Position numbers and translations under genes: made by a program. From positions 1-64,000 of the forward strand of contig NZ_JAUFQJ010000023.1 of assembly GCF_030409685.1 (NCBI RefSeq): a DNA stretch of 64,000 nt, read 5' to 3'. Under the pieces are notes generated by a model. The model saw only the letters and a program-made list of their open reading frames with translations. It ran no database searches and was not told the DNA's origin. This stretch comes from Ferruginibacter paludis. Lineage in GTDB: Bacteria > Bacteroidota > Bacteroidia > Chitinophagales > Chitinophagaceae. Shown piece after piece: positions 7,569 to 16,491 of the stretch (position 1 is its first letter; every line of letters begins with the position of its first letter).

Positions 7569-9407
7569 TTACTTCTTTTGTGTTTTGGCTTTCACATCCT
7601 GCACCTTTTTATTAGCATCCTGCATTGCCTGAATTCTTTCCTGCAGCTTACTTTGCTTAACCGGCTTCTTTCTGTTTTCTTCAATCTGTGCCAGTATTTT
7701 ATCATGATCAATAATGTATTTCTGAATCACAATCTGCAGGATCAAAGTAATGGTATTGGAAATAGTATAATACCATGTTAGGGCCGAAGGCAGTTTATTA
7801 AAAACGCCCAGCAGCAACACGGGGAAAATATAAGGCATGTATTTCATCACAGGATTGGAATTATCCTGCATGTTAGTCATGCTATATATCGAAATCAGTA
7901 AACTGGTTATTACCGCCGTTAATGTGAAAAGGCTCACATGGTCGCCGTAGAAAGGAATATTAAAGGGAATGTTATAAATAGAATCGTATGCCGCCAAATC
8001 TTTTGCCCAAAGAAAATTTTGCCCCCGCAACGAAATGTTTGACTGGAAGAAATAATACAGCGACATAAAGATCGGAATCTGTAACACTGCCGGTAAACAA
8101 CCGCCTAATGGACTTACCCCCGCCGATTTCCACAGCTTCATCTGATCCATACTAAAAGCCTGCTTATCTTCTCCATGCTTCTCTTTCAGCTTATCTATTT
8201 CCGGCTTTAGTGCTTTCATTTTTGCACCACTTACATAACTCTTATATAAAATGGGCGAAGTAAGTAAACGGATAAAAAGGGTCAATAATAAAATTACGAT
8301 TCCCATACTGGCCACATTCTTTCTTAATATATCAAATACAGGTAATAAAACATGCCGGTTGATATATTTTACAAAAGCAAAAACACCACTTCCGTAAGGC
8401 ACGATATTTTCCATTTTATTATTGTACGCTTTTAACACATGGTAATCACTCGGGCCATAATATAATTGTAAGGGAACGGTTGCCTGGGAACCTGAACCGA
8501 TGTTTATATTACAGCTGGCCACTGTTTGCGCCAAAATATGCAGGGAAGTATCCGCCGGCACAGTCCATTTAATTTCGGCACTTTGAAATTTATTTTTGTT
8601 TACCAGGGCACTTACAAAAAACTGTTGCTTTACAGAAAGCCAGTCAACCGGCTTTTCAAATTTCTTGTCATCGCCGCTATTACCGAGCATAGTAAAATCA
8701 TAACTGCCATCTGTGAGGTAACAAATATGGGTTTGTCCTTTTTCGTATACCTCGTCTTTTTCAATTTGATTGGTTTGCGTTTGCCATTGCAGGTTAATGG
8801 TATTTTTTGACACCAATTTTTCTGCACCGTTTAATACAATTGCAAAGTCGAGTAAATAATCATTAGCACGCAACGTATATTGATGGGTGATTTGCTTACC
8901 CGCCGAATCTTTGATACTGAATGTGAGGGTCTGGCTTTTGTCAGCGTTTTCCGTTTTAGCACCGGTTACGAAAACCAAGTCGGCAGTGTGCCCGGTTACA
9001 TTTTCGCCGGTATTTATATCATAAGAAATCTTATTGAATTCGCCCTGTTGTATGATCACAGGTTTACCATCCAGTGTTTTATAGTTTTTTAATTCAACTG
9101 TTTTAGGTTGTGCACCTTTGTTGGTAAAAGTAATTTTCATCACTTCGTTTTCAAGCGTGGTTTCTGCAACCGCCCCATCCTGCTGTAAACTACCAGCCGC
9201 TTTTTCCCTGCGGGTAGAATCAAATCTCAGCGAATCCAGCTTCATTTTTGCGATATCAACCTTAGGTTTTGTTCTTGCAATTGAATCTGCCAGCCGCTGT
9301 TGCTCTGCCTGGTAAGCAGCATTGCCTTTATTATTAAAATAAAACATGCCCATCAACAACATACCTATTAGCACAAAACCAATCACGGTATTTCTATCCA
9401 TTCCCAT
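7569..9407 (-). CDS. yidC: Membrane protein insertase YidC
   Basis: Inserts inner-membrane proteins, alone or with SecYEG. The 612-residue form has the long layout of Gram-negative YidC: an N-terminal membrane anchor (residues 6-26), a large periplasmic beta-sandwich domain (about 50-350) and the conserved insertase core with five membrane segments (about 360-570). The core blocks SPILYKSYVSGAKMKALKPEI, GGCLPAVLQIPIFMSLYYFFQ and the final helix are typical. The C-terminus is basic (KAKTQKK), as expected for ribosome contact. It has a -7 box at 9426-9433 and a strong terminator. Confidence 0.97.
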   Translation of the reverse strand: MGMDRNTVIGFVLIGMLLMGMFYFNNKGNAAYQAEQQRLADSIARTKPKVDIAKMKLDSLRFDSTRREKAAGSLQQDGAVAETTLENEVMKITFTNKGAQPKTVELKNYKTLDGKPVIIQQGEFNKISYDINTGENVTGHTADLVFVTGAKTENADKSQTLTFSIKDSAGKQITHQYTLRANDYLLDFAIVLNGAEKLVSKNTINLQWQTQTNQIEKDEVYEKGQTHICYLTDGSYDFTMLGNSGDDKKFEKPVDWLSVKQQFFVSALVNKNKFQSAEIKWTVPADTSLHILAQTVASCNINIGSGSQATVPLQLYYGPSDYHVLKAYNNKMENIVPYGSGVFAFVKYINRHVLLPVFDILRKNVASMGIVILLLTLFIRLLTSPILYKSYVSGAKMKALKPEIDKLKEKHGEDKQAFSMDQMKLWKSAGVSPLGGCLPAVLQIPIFMSLYYFFQSNISLRGQNFLWAKDLAAYDSIYNIPFNIPFYGDHVSLFTLTAVITSLLISIYSMTNMQDNSNPVMKYMPYIFPVLLLGVFNKLPSALTWYYTISNTITLILQIVIQKYIIDHDKILAQIEENRKKPVKQSKLQERIQAMQDANKKVQDVKAKTQKK

Positions 9408-9425
9408 AATATTAATTTAAGTGGG

Positions 9426-9433
9426 CAAAGGTA
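9426..9433 (-). promoter_or_regulatory. -7 box of yidC
   Basis: Plus-strand CAAAGGTA is TACCTTTG on the minus strand, an exact TAnnTTTG match, 18 nt before the yidC start codon. The rplY terminator lies just upstream, so yidC must have its own promoter. Confidence 0.55.
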
Positions 9434-9458
9434 ATTAAAGTTTATAGTTGCCCCGTAT

Positions 9459-9490
9459 AAAAAATGCCCTGTAAAAGCAGGGCATTTTTT
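9459..9490 (-). terminator. Terminator of rplY
   Basis: A 13-bp perfect stem, AAAAAATGCCCTG (9459-9471) with its complement at 9478-9490, around a 6-nt loop. A and T tracts on the two sides let it work in both directions. It lies 24 bp past the rplY stop and separates rplY from yidC. Confidence 0.9.
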
Positions 9491-9514
9491 TGATATAAAT
9501 TACATTCAAATCAC

Positions 9515-10159
9515 TTATTTTTTTGCAGCAGGTGCGGCTTTAGCAGCGGCAGCAGCAGGTGCAGCAGCTTTTGCAGGAGCCGCGCCCTTAGGAGCAGCAG
9601 CTTCTTCCTGTTTCAACTGACGCGTCATTGTGATAGAGGCAATTGGAATACGGGGTGAGTTCATAATCTCCATATTTTCAGCCTTTACATCCTGAACGCG
9701 GATATTTTCATTTAAAGCAAGATTGGTAATATCCAGCTCAATGTTTTCGCGTAAATATTTAGGCAACAATTTAACTTTCAAACTTTTCATCTTGATAACC
9801 AGCTTACCACCCGCTTTAACACCTGCAGGGGCCCCGGTGAATTTAAGCGGCAATGTAACAGTAACCTTTTTATCTTCCACCAATTCCAGGAAATCTACGT
9901 GAATTAACTGGTCACTTACCTTGTCAAATTGCAGATCTTTCAATACGCACCGGTAAGGTTTTCCGTCTATCGTAGCTTCCACTACATTAAAATCAGGCGT
10001 ATAAACAATGTTTTTAAACGCCGTTGCAGGAGCAGCAAAATTAATCTCCTCAGCACCTCCGTAAATTACAGCTGGCACTTTTTCCTCAAGGCGAAGCTGG
10101 CGGGTGGCTTTTTTGCCAAATTCGGTCCTGATTTGTCCTTCGATTGTAATCGTTTTCAT
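9515..10159 (-). CDS. rplY: 50S ribosomal protein L25 (Ctc/TL5 form)
   Basis: Binds 5S rRNA in the large ribosomal subunit. The N-terminal L25 domain covers residues 1-95 (IEGQIRTEFGKKATRQLR, VPAVIYGG, DLQFDKVSDQLIHVDF) and the C-terminal beta domain about 96-185. After that comes a low-complexity tail of about 28 residues made almost only of Ala, Lys and Pro. The gene follows prs on the same strand, as in many bacteria, but a -7 box at 10183-10190 suggests it also has its own promoter. Confidence 0.95.
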   Translation of the reverse strand: MKTITIEGQIRTEFGKKATRQLRLEEKVPAVIYGGAEEINFAAPATAFKNIVYTPDFNVVEATIDGKPYRCVLKDLQFDKVSDQLIHVDFLELVEDKKVTVTLPLKFTGAPAGVKAGGKLVIKMKSLKVKLLPKYLRENIELDITNLALNENIRVQDVKAENMEIMNSPRIPIASITMTRQLKQEEAAAPKGAAPAKAAAPAAAAAKAAPAAKK

Positions 10160-10182
10160 TTAATGATTTTTTTAATGAGGCG

Positions 10183-10190
10183 CAAAGGTA
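10183..10190 (-). promoter_or_regulatory. -7 box of rplY
   Basis: CAAAGGTA on the plus strand gives TACCTTTG on the minus, 23 nt before the rplY start codon. No clear -33 TTG is seen. Confidence 0.45.
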
Positions 10191-10278
10191 AGGAAATAAT
10201 GGGTATTTTGATAGTTGAAAACGAATATTTGACATGCCAGCATCTTTTAGCAATTTGAAACAACATTACCCATTATTA

Positions 10279-11235
10279 CTATATCTTTCTATTTGCCATA
10301 CGGCTGCGTAAGAACAGACTATTAATGCTCTTATTTTCCAATGCATTACGTATTGCAATTGCAAACAGTTCCGCTGTAGAAACTACCCTGATTTTTCCGC
10401 CAATATGTTTTACCGGAATGGTATCACAAACTACCAGTTCTTCCAGTGCACTGTTTTCAATATTTTCGTAGGCGTTGCCACTTAAAACGGGATGCGTACA
10501 AAATGCCCTTACGCTGCGGGCACCTTTTTCTTTTAGCAATCCTGCGCTTTTTGCCAGTGTGCCACCCGTATCGCAAATATCATCCAGCAACACAATATCC
10601 CTATCGGCAACATCTCCAATAACTACCATACTGGCAATTTCATTCGCTCTTTTCCTGTGCTTATCACAAATAACCATTTCGGCTTCAAAATAAGTAGCCA
10701 CTTCCCTGATGCGGTTAGCGCTGCCTACATCCGGAGCTGCGAACGTGAGGTTTTCGAGATTTAAACTTTCTATATAGGGAATGAAAATAGCAGAAGAATC
10801 AAGGTGATCCACCGGAATATCAAAATAGCCTTGTATCTGCGGCGCATGTAAATCCATTGTAACAACACGGTCGGCGCCTGCAGCGGTTAACATATTGGCT
10901 ACCAGTTTTGACCCGATAGCCACCCTCGGCCTGTCTTTCCTGTCCTGCCTGGCGTAGCCATAATAGGGCATTACTGCGATTACTTTATAAGCCGATGCCC
11001 TTTTTGCCGCATCAATCATCAGCAGCAATTCCATCAGGTTGTCTGTTGGCGAAAATGTACTTTGAATTAAAAACACAAACTGGCCCCGGATACTTTCCTG
11101 GAATTCCACCCCTATCTCACCATCACTAAAGCGTTGTATATTTACTTTACCTAATGGCTCGCCAAATTTGGTTGCAATGGCCTCGGCAAGATAGCGGGAA
11201 CCTGTACCGGAAAAAAGTTTTGCGTTATACGACAT
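10279..11235 (-). CDS. prs: Ribose-phosphate pyrophosphokinase
   Basis: Makes PRPP from ribose 5-phosphate and ATP, the entry point to nucleotide, histidine and tryptophan synthesis. 318 residues, normal for class I. Seen blocks: FSDGEIGVE, the flexible loop region YGYARQDRKDRPR, the Mg/ATP site VVTMDLHAPQIQGYFDIPVD, and the PRPP-binding loop DIVLLDDICDTGGT near residue 225. Transcribed leftward toward rplY, with a -7 box at 11279-11286 in the gap to divergent radC. Confidence 0.97.
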   Translation of the reverse strand: MSYNAKLFSGTGSRYLAEAIATKFGEPLGKVNIQRFSDGEIGVEFQESIRGQFVFLIQSTFSPTDNLMELLLMIDAAKRASAYKVIAVMPYYGYARQDRKDRPRVAIGSKLVANMLTAAGADRVVTMDLHAPQIQGYFDIPVDHLDSSAIFIPYIESLNLENLTFAAPDVGSANRIREVATYFEAEMVICDKHRKRANEIASMVVIGDVADRDIVLLDDICDTGGTLAKSAGLLKEKGARSVRAFCTHPVLSGNAYENIENSALEELVVCDTIPVKHIGGKIRVVSTAELFAIAIRNALENKSINSLFLRSRMANRKI

Positions 11236-11278
11236 AATGAATGGTTGCTTGGACGATGAACGAAATATTAAGATGCTG

Positions 11279-11286
11279 CAAAACTA
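11279..11286 (-). promoter_or_regulatory. -7 box of prs
   Basis: CAAAACTA on the plus strand reads TAGTTTTG on the minus, matching TAnnTTTG, 43 nt before the prs start codon. Confidence 0.45.
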
Positions 11287-11317
11287 TCGTATATAAGCTG
11301 ATGTTTAAATTTCTATC

Positions 11318-12019
11318 ATGGAAAATATCAACAAACCTTCCACGTCTATAAAAAACTGGGCAGTGGATGACCGGCCGAGAGAAAAATTGTCACTGAAGGG
11401 AGCTGCTGTTTTAAGCGATTCTGAGTTACTGGCAATTTTAATAGCCAACGGCAGCAAAGAAAAATCAGCTGTACAGCTTGCAAAAGAAGTGTTGCAATTA
11501 GGTGGCCACAATCTGAACGAATTGGGTAAACTTTCCTTAAAAGAATTACAAAAAATAAAAGGGATTGGAATTGCCAAAGCCATTACCATTGCGGCTGCGC
11601 TGGAAATCGGGCGCAGACGACATGCTTCAGCTGCGCTGGAAAAAACTGTGATCAAAACAAGCAGCGATATTGCACAATATCTTCGGGCAACCATTAAGGA
11701 TTTTAGCTATGAAGTGTTTGCGGTGCTCTTTTTGAACAAGGCCAATAAAATAAATCATTTTGAAATTATAAGCCGCGGCGGGTTAACAGGCACGGTAGCC
11801 GATCCTAGAGTCATATTAAAAATAGCATTGGAGCAGGAAGCCACTTCCATCATACTTTGTCACAATCACCCTTCAGGTAATTTACGGCCGAGCAGGGCAG
11901 ATGAAGAACTAACACAAAAAATTAAAACAGCCGCCCGATACCTCGATATTTTAATGATGGATCATTTGATAGTAAGCGAAGAAGGTTATTATAGTTTTGC
12001 CGATGGCGGATTGCTTTAA
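11318..12019 (+). CDS. radC: RadC family JAB/MPN domain protein
   Basis: 233 residues. The N-terminal part (about 1-100) holds the UPF0758 helical region with a helix-hairpin-helix (LQKIKGIGIAKAITI near residue 80). The C-terminal JAB metalloprotease-like domain has the metal motif HNHPSGNLRPSRAD near residue 187 and an upstream Glu. RadC was named for DNA repair but its role is unproven. It is a single gene, convergent with the DUF3467 gene 13 bp away. Confidence 0.93.
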   Translation: MENINKPSTSIKNWAVDDRPREKLSLKGAAVLSDSELLAILIANGSKEKSAVQLAKEVLQLGGHNLNELGKLSLKELQKIKGIGIAKAITIAAALEIGRRRHASAALEKTVIKTSSDIAQYLRATIKDFSYEVFAVLFLNKANKINHFEIISRGGLTGTVADPRVILKIALEQEATSIILCHNHPSGNLRPSRADEELTQKIKTAARYLDILMMDHLIVSEEGYYSFADGGLL

Positions 12020-12032
12020 TATCCAACAATAC

Positions 12033-12344
12033 TTAAGCCTGAGCCGGCGGCCCTCCGAAAGTAAAGGGAATCTCAAGTGCTTCCATATCCTGTATTACGC
12101 CGTTGGCTGTTTCAAACTTTTTTACATTTTCCACCATTGCCTTCATAAAACGCTTTGCGTGAAAAGGAGTTAAAATAATCCGGCTCTTGACTTTACTCTT
12201 TGGTGTACCAGGCATCACGTTTACAAAGTCTATAATAAACTCGGCATGACTGTGCGTAATAATAGCGAGGTTGGCATACTGACCTTCGGACATTTCCTCT
12301 GAAATCTCTATGTTTATTTGATTGGGCACTTGTTGATCGGGCAT
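12033..12344 (-). CDS. DUF3467 protein
   Basis: 103 residues, soluble and acidic at the N-terminus. The pattern IEISEEMSEGQYANLAII, HAEFIIDFVNVMPG and SRIILTPFHAKRFMKAM is characteristic of DUF3467, a small family found throughout Bacteroidota with no established function. Single gene with a -7 box at 12391-12398. Confidence 0.9.
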   Translation of the reverse strand: MPDQQVPNQINIEISEEMSEGQYANLAIITHSHAEFIIDFVNVMPGTPKSKVKSRIILTPFHAKRFMKAMVENVKKFETANGVIQDMEALEIPFTFGGPPAQA

Positions 12345-12390
12345 AATAAAAATTTAAATGTGGTTATGTTGATAATCTATAGCTGGACAA

Positions 12391-12398
12391 CAAAAGTA
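12391..12398 (-). promoter_or_regulatory. -7 box of the DUF3467 gene
   Basis: CAAAAGTA on the plus strand reads TACTTTTG on the minus, 46 nt before the start codon. Confidence 0.4.
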
Positions 12399-12471
12399 GG
12401 AAATAGACCCTATAAAATTGCAATAGTTATATTTTGTAAAAACAATATTCTGAGCAAGTCGACGTTAAATT

Positions 12472-14583
12472 TTAAAATCGGTACTGCAATTGCATTTTAA
12501 TTTCAGATTTTTTATTTCCCGGTATTTCATCCAGCCCGCTGCCAATGGAAGTTTTATCCTGGTAAATACTTTGTCCCCATTTTATCCATACAGTTATTTG
12601 CTTATTCAAATCGTAATTAAAGTTGAGGTAATATCTGAAGCCCTTATCATAAAAAACAGGAATGGAGTAACTATACAACACATCATTTTCATAAGCATAT
12701 AAACGGCTTTCGTAGCCACCCGTTTCAAAATATTGCATACGCATACCGGCTGAATAATTCTTTAATGCCGGTTTATAAAGAATATCTGCAAAGGATAAAA
12801 ATCCATTTTGCGCATCCTGACCTTTTTTGTTATACCAAACCATCTCCACCCTGTTGCGGAATGTAATGGCAGAATTAATTTTATAATTAACCTGCGTTCT
12901 GAAATTTTGTTTAGGTTTATTTACAACCAGCGAAAGCAGTGATAAATCGGGATTAAAATTCTTTGATTTGGATTCCGCGTGGTACCGTACATACCATTCC
13001 AATTGTTTATTCGGTTTATAAGTTGCCTGCAACATGTAATCAGCACCTGCCGATGGGGCATCCGTTAAATATTTAAGCCAGGGAAATTTATATAAATCGG
13101 CATATACATCAATACGCCAAAAATTGGTTGGCCTTATGCTGATGCCACCGAACATTCCTTTTTCATTTACCGGTGTTGAATTTTCTGTAAAGGCACTGGA
13201 ATATAAAGCATGGTATTTTTCTGAAATGTTCCGATATAAAAAACTCAGGTCAACATTTGCATCCACACTAATGAGCAACCCGTTTACAAATGCTTTAGCA
13301 AAATTATTGGTCACCGCAGCTTCCCCAAAAAAGTGCATATTCTTAAAAGTATAGGAATAATCAATACTGTAATTGCCCAATGTATTTCCTGACAATGCAT
13401 ATAAATTATAAGGCACTGCTTCCTTATTAATCGGAAGCCGGAAATGATATTGAATTCCATTCACCCCTACATGAAAAATGTTTTTATTATATGCCAGGTT
13501 ACCACCAAAAGCAAGTTGCTGTTGTATACCTTTATCAGCGGTCTCGCTGCTGGTTCTGTGCAAGCCCGATGTTTGTAAAGAAGTAATAAAGCCATCAGTA
13601 TTAATTGTGTCCAAAGCAAAATTGCCATCCACGTTTTTGAGCGATGCGAATACCGTTGTCTCCCAGTTTTTTCTGCCAATGGTAATTCCAACTCCACGAT
13701 GAAAATTAATTTCTCCCGCGGAATTATATGGCCGTAATATTGCCAGCTGTCTTTTAATATTCGTTATATCGGCGCTTTTCTTAAAAGCAAGGCTTTGCCA
13801 TTGCGTTAAGCCCTGCCCCATGTTCACAGTAAAATCGCCCAATGCCAGTTGTTTTATAACACCAATATTTCGTGCAAATAAATGAGCTGAATAAAAATCA
13901 AATCCGTTTTTTTGAGCGCCTTTAAAAAATTGTTCTCCTGCATCCTTTTCCGCCAACAAGCCATACTGCAACAAATTTTTGTACTGGTATTTGTACCGCA
14001 CAAAAACCTTTTGCGGTGAGCCCGGATAAAAATTGTGTGCTGTTGTAGCATCTGTTCTATACCCTTTCGACTTCTCTAATCCCTCCGATGCTCTTACCAA
14101 TATTGTATTGCTTCCATTATGCAACCTTTCATTTAAAGAATGTGTCAACACAACTTTGTTGCTAACGGTAATAAATAACCGCAGTTTTTGAATGGTGATA
14201 ATATTCCATCCTGGCACGGCCTGCAACTCATACAGATTAATAAAATTGCCCAACAGGTTTCTGTAACTGATCAGGTTTTGAATTTGTAGGGGAGATAATA
14301 TCATTAGTTCTTTTAATTGTTCCGCATCGGCAGTATTCAGGTTAATTGGATCTTTTAAAAACTGTTGCATGGATTGTAAAAAAGAATCGTCTTCTGTTTC
14401 ATTATCATCATTGTTTTCGGTTATGGCCTCCAGTTGTTGTTCTGCAATGTTGGAAGGTATTTCCGGCGTTTGTGCTATTAATAATTCCGGTAATAAAATG
14501 ATAGTTCCAATCAACAGAGAATAACCCGCCACTTTTAAAGCAGCAGGTAAAATACATCCTCCATTTTTTTTAAGGCGTATCAT
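12472..14583 (-). CDS. Helix-hairpin-helix domain fused to a predicted outer-membrane beta-barrel
   Basis: 703 residues. A signal sequence ends near residue 37 (LLIA, then QT). An acidic linker follows, then at residues 80-140 a ComEA-like helix-hairpin-helix unit: NLNTADAEQL, ISYRNLLGNFINLYEL, AVPGW. The hairpin glycines of classical ComEA (GIG) are not kept, so DNA binding is uncertain. The remaining 550 residues alternate polar and aromatic residues like a large barrel and end IKMQLQYRF, an aromatic C-terminus typical of outer-membrane barrels. It overlaps the upstream barrel gene by 14 bp, so the two are coupled. Function unknown; a role at the outer membrane, possibly with DNA, is inference. 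Confidence 0.8.
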   Translation of the reverse strand: MIRLKKNGGCILPAALKVAGYSLLIGTIILLPELLIAQTPEIPSNIAEQQLEAITENNDDNETEDDSFLQSMQQFLKDPINLNTADAEQLKELMILSPLQIQNLISYRNLLGNFINLYELQAVPGWNIITIQKLRLFITVSNKVVLTHSLNERLHNGSNTILVRASEGLEKSKGYRTDATTAHNFYPGSPQKVFVRYKYQYKNLLQYGLLAEKDAGEQFFKGAQKNGFDFYSAHLFARNIGVIKQLALGDFTVNMGQGLTQWQSLAFKKSADITNIKRQLAILRPYNSAGEINFHRGVGITIGRKNWETTVFASLKNVDGNFALDTINTDGFITSLQTSGLHRTSSETADKGIQQQLAFGGNLAYNKNIFHVGVNGIQYHFRLPINKEAVPYNLYALSGNTLGNYSIDYSYTFKNMHFFGEAAVTNNFAKAFVNGLLISVDANVDLSFLYRNISEKYHALYSSAFTENSTPVNEKGMFGGISIRPTNFWRIDVYADLYKFPWLKYLTDAPSAGADYMLQATYKPNKQLEWYVRYHAESKSKNFNPDLSLLSLVVNKPKQNFRTQVNYKINSAITFRNRVEMVWYNKKGQDAQNGFLSFADILYKPALKNYSAGMRMQYFETGGYESRLYAYENDVLYSYSIPVFYDKGFRYYLNFNYDLNKQITVWIKWGQSIYQDKTSIGSGLDEIPGNKKSEIKMQLQYRF

Positions 14584-15415
14584 CTGGAGCTGATTTGGAT
14601 GGCTTTTCGAAATTAATAATCAGCAGCAGCCCCGGCGATAAACCAAGTTGCGGGTGATAGCTCCCTGTAACGTCCAATCGGAAATTATTCCATCCAACTC
14701 CAAAACCTGCATACCCGGCAGAAGTAGCGGTGGCAACACCAACCCTCGCAAAAAACTGTTTCATAAACTGGTATTGAACACCCGTATTGATATTGACAGG
14801 GAATTTTTCTTCTTTAACAATTTCAGCCCCAATAAAAAAATGATCGTTCACATCATAACCCGCCCCAACTGTAACAGCACTGTTAAGCTTTTCATCGGTT
14901 TTTGAAAATTTGCCCCCAACAGGATTGTATACATGCAGGCCAAGATTTAGCTTATCCGTGAGATGAAAAACAGTTCCTATTTCAACATTTATAACACTGG
15001 AATTTATGTAAGACGGCGCGTTGTAGTTATAGTAATTAAATTGAATGCCGACATTCAGTTTTTTACCAACGCTCCTTGCATAGGCAAGGCCTGCCTGGCT
15101 TTCATTAAAATTTTTAAACCCACTGTAATGAACAGCAACCCCGAAGTTACCGTTGGCCGTAGGAACCGCCACAGCAGCGGCATACAAGCTGGTAGCGGCA
15201 AGCAAAAATCTTCGTTCGCCATACACGCCTGCCGTAATGTTTTTCACCTGTGCTAAGGCAGCCTGGTTATTTATAAAAGATAAGGCATCAGCCTGGCGTG
15301 TACTATAAGCCGAAAGGCCAATATAGCCGGCCGAAAGCGGTTGACGGAAAGATTGTGACAAGCAGTGCGATATGGCAAAAAGTAGCAGGGCGGCTGTACA
15401 ACTATTTTTTTTCAA
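14570..15415 (-). CDS. Outer-membrane beta-barrel protein, PorV/FadL-like
   Basis: 281 residues with a signal peptide (CTAALLLFAISHCLS, cleavage near residue 21). The rest is glycine- and aromatic-rich beta strand with an N-terminal segment (GYIGLSAYSTRQADALSFINNQAALA) resembling the PorV/PorQ/UPF0164 branch of FadL-type barrels, in which an early helix plugs the pore. The C-terminal strand is PGLLLIINFE, followed by a short polar tail. It is the first gene of a pair with the HhH-barrel gene, which starts inside its last codons. Whether it is a PorV paralogue in type 9 secretion cannot be decided here. Confidence 0.75.
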   Translation of the reverse strand: MKKNSCTAALLLFAISHCLSQSFRQPLSAGYIGLSAYSTRQADALSFINNQAALAQVKNITAGVYGERRFLLAATSLYAAAVAVPTANGNFGVAVHYSGFKNFNESQAGLAYARSVGKKLNVGIQFNYYNYNAPSYINSSVINVEIGTVFHLTDKLNLGLHVYNPVGGKFSKTDEKLNSAVTVGAGYDVNDHFFIGAEIVKEEKFPVNINTGVQYQFMKQFFARVGVATATSAGYAGFGVGWNNFRLDVTGSYHPQLGLSPGLLLIINFEKPSKSAPDDTP

Positions 15416-15484
15416 AACGTTACAGATTTAATATTAGTAATATAATAATATTTTTCCAATTGAAATAGTTTTATTAATAGTAGT

Positions 15485-15492
15485 TACTTTTG
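15485..15492 (+). promoter_or_regulatory. -7 box of folD, almost touching the start codon
   Basis: TACTTTTG matches TAnnTTTG. Only four bases separate it from the ATG at 15497, so transcription should begin at or next to the start codon. A TTG at 15460-15462 gives a 22-nt spacer. Confidence 0.55.
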
Positions 15493-15496
15493 CAGC

Positions 15497-16369
15497 ATGC
15501 AAATTTTAGATGGAAAAATTGTATCTCAGGCTGTAAAAGATGCTATTAAGATTAAAACCGAAGCGGCAAAAAGTGCCGGTAAAAAAACGCCTCACCTTGC
15601 CGCCATTTTAGTGGGCAGCAATGGCGCCAGCGAAACATACGTTGCCAGTAAAGTAAAAAGTTGCGAAGAAGTAGGCTTTAAAAGTTCACTGATAAGATTG
15701 GCTGACACTATAACAGAAGCTGAGTTAATTACAGCAATTGAGGAACTAAATGCCGATTTGGATGTGGATGGTATCCTGGTACAATTGCCTTTGCCAAAGC
15801 AAATCAGCGAAGCAAAAATTATTGGTCTTATTCATCCTGATAAAGATGTGGATGGGTTTCATCCGATGAGTATTGGTAAAATGGTTCAGGGCCTGCCCAC
15901 CTTTATTCCTGCTACACCTTACGGCATCTTACTGATGCTGGAACATTATAAAATTGACACCAAAGGCAAGCATGCAGTCGTTATCGGCAGAAGCAATATT
16001 GTTGGCAGACCCATCAGTATTTTATTAAGCCGCAATGCCTACCCGGGCAATTGCACCGTAACTGTTTGTCATAGCCACACCCATAATTTAAAGGAAATTT
16101 GTTTACAGGCTGATATTATTGTAGCCGCTCTCGGCATACCCGGTTTTTTAACGGCCGATATGGTAAAGGAAAATGCTGTGGTAGTTGACGTAGGTATCAC
16201 AAGGGTAAAAGACGATACAAAAAAATCCGGCTTTGCCATTAAAGGCGATGTTGATTTTGCAAACGTAGCACCCAAATGCAGCTATATTACACCAGTACCC
16301 GGCGGCGTCGGATTAATGACCATTGCAGCTTTGCTGATGAACACCTTCAATGCATGTGAACAAAAATAA
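15497..16369 (+). CDS. folD: Methylenetetrahydrofolate dehydrogenase/cyclohydrolase
   Basis: Bifunctional cytoplasmic enzyme interconverting 5,10-methylene-THF and 10-formyl-THF with NADP. 290 residues, normal. Seen: [24 protein letters not shown] with catalytic Tyr and Lys, [19 protein letters not shown], the NADP loop [13 protein letters not shown] and the C-terminal [13 protein letters not shown]. The start codon is fixed by family alignment (MQILDGK). It appears to have a leaderless or nearly leaderless transcript. Confidence 0.97.
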   Translation: MQILDGKIVSQAVKDAIKIKTEAAKSAGKKTPHLAAILVGSNGASETYVASKVKSCEEVGFKSSLIRLADTITEAELITAIEELNADLDVDGILVQLPLPKQISEAKIIGLIHPDKDVDGFHPMSIGKMVQGLPTFIPATPYGILLMLEHYKIDTKGKHAVVIGRSNIVGRPISILLSRNAYPGNCTVTVCHSHTHNLKEICLQADIIVAALGIPGFLTADMVKENAVVVDVGITRVKDDTKKSGFAIKGDVDFANVAPKCSYITPVPGGVGLMTIAALLMNTFNACEQK

Positions 16370-16400
16370 TTATTGTTTACCAGTAGTTGTTTTTCAATCA

Positions 16401-16451
16401 GCATCGTTGTGTCACTCACTTTTACCGTATACCCTTTAGCGGCTTTTATCT
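16401..16451 (+). repeat. Diverged intergenic repeat, copy 1
   Basis: Begins GCATCGTTG and matches the stretch at 22008-22058: 22 of the first 29 bases are identical, most differences are transitions (TG/CA, A/G, T/C), and a shared CTTTA block follows. It sits in the folD-queE gap and codes for nothing. Confidence 0.5.
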
Positions 16452-16491
16452 AAGCGTAACAGCAGCTGTTCATTAGAATGATTAATAAAAA

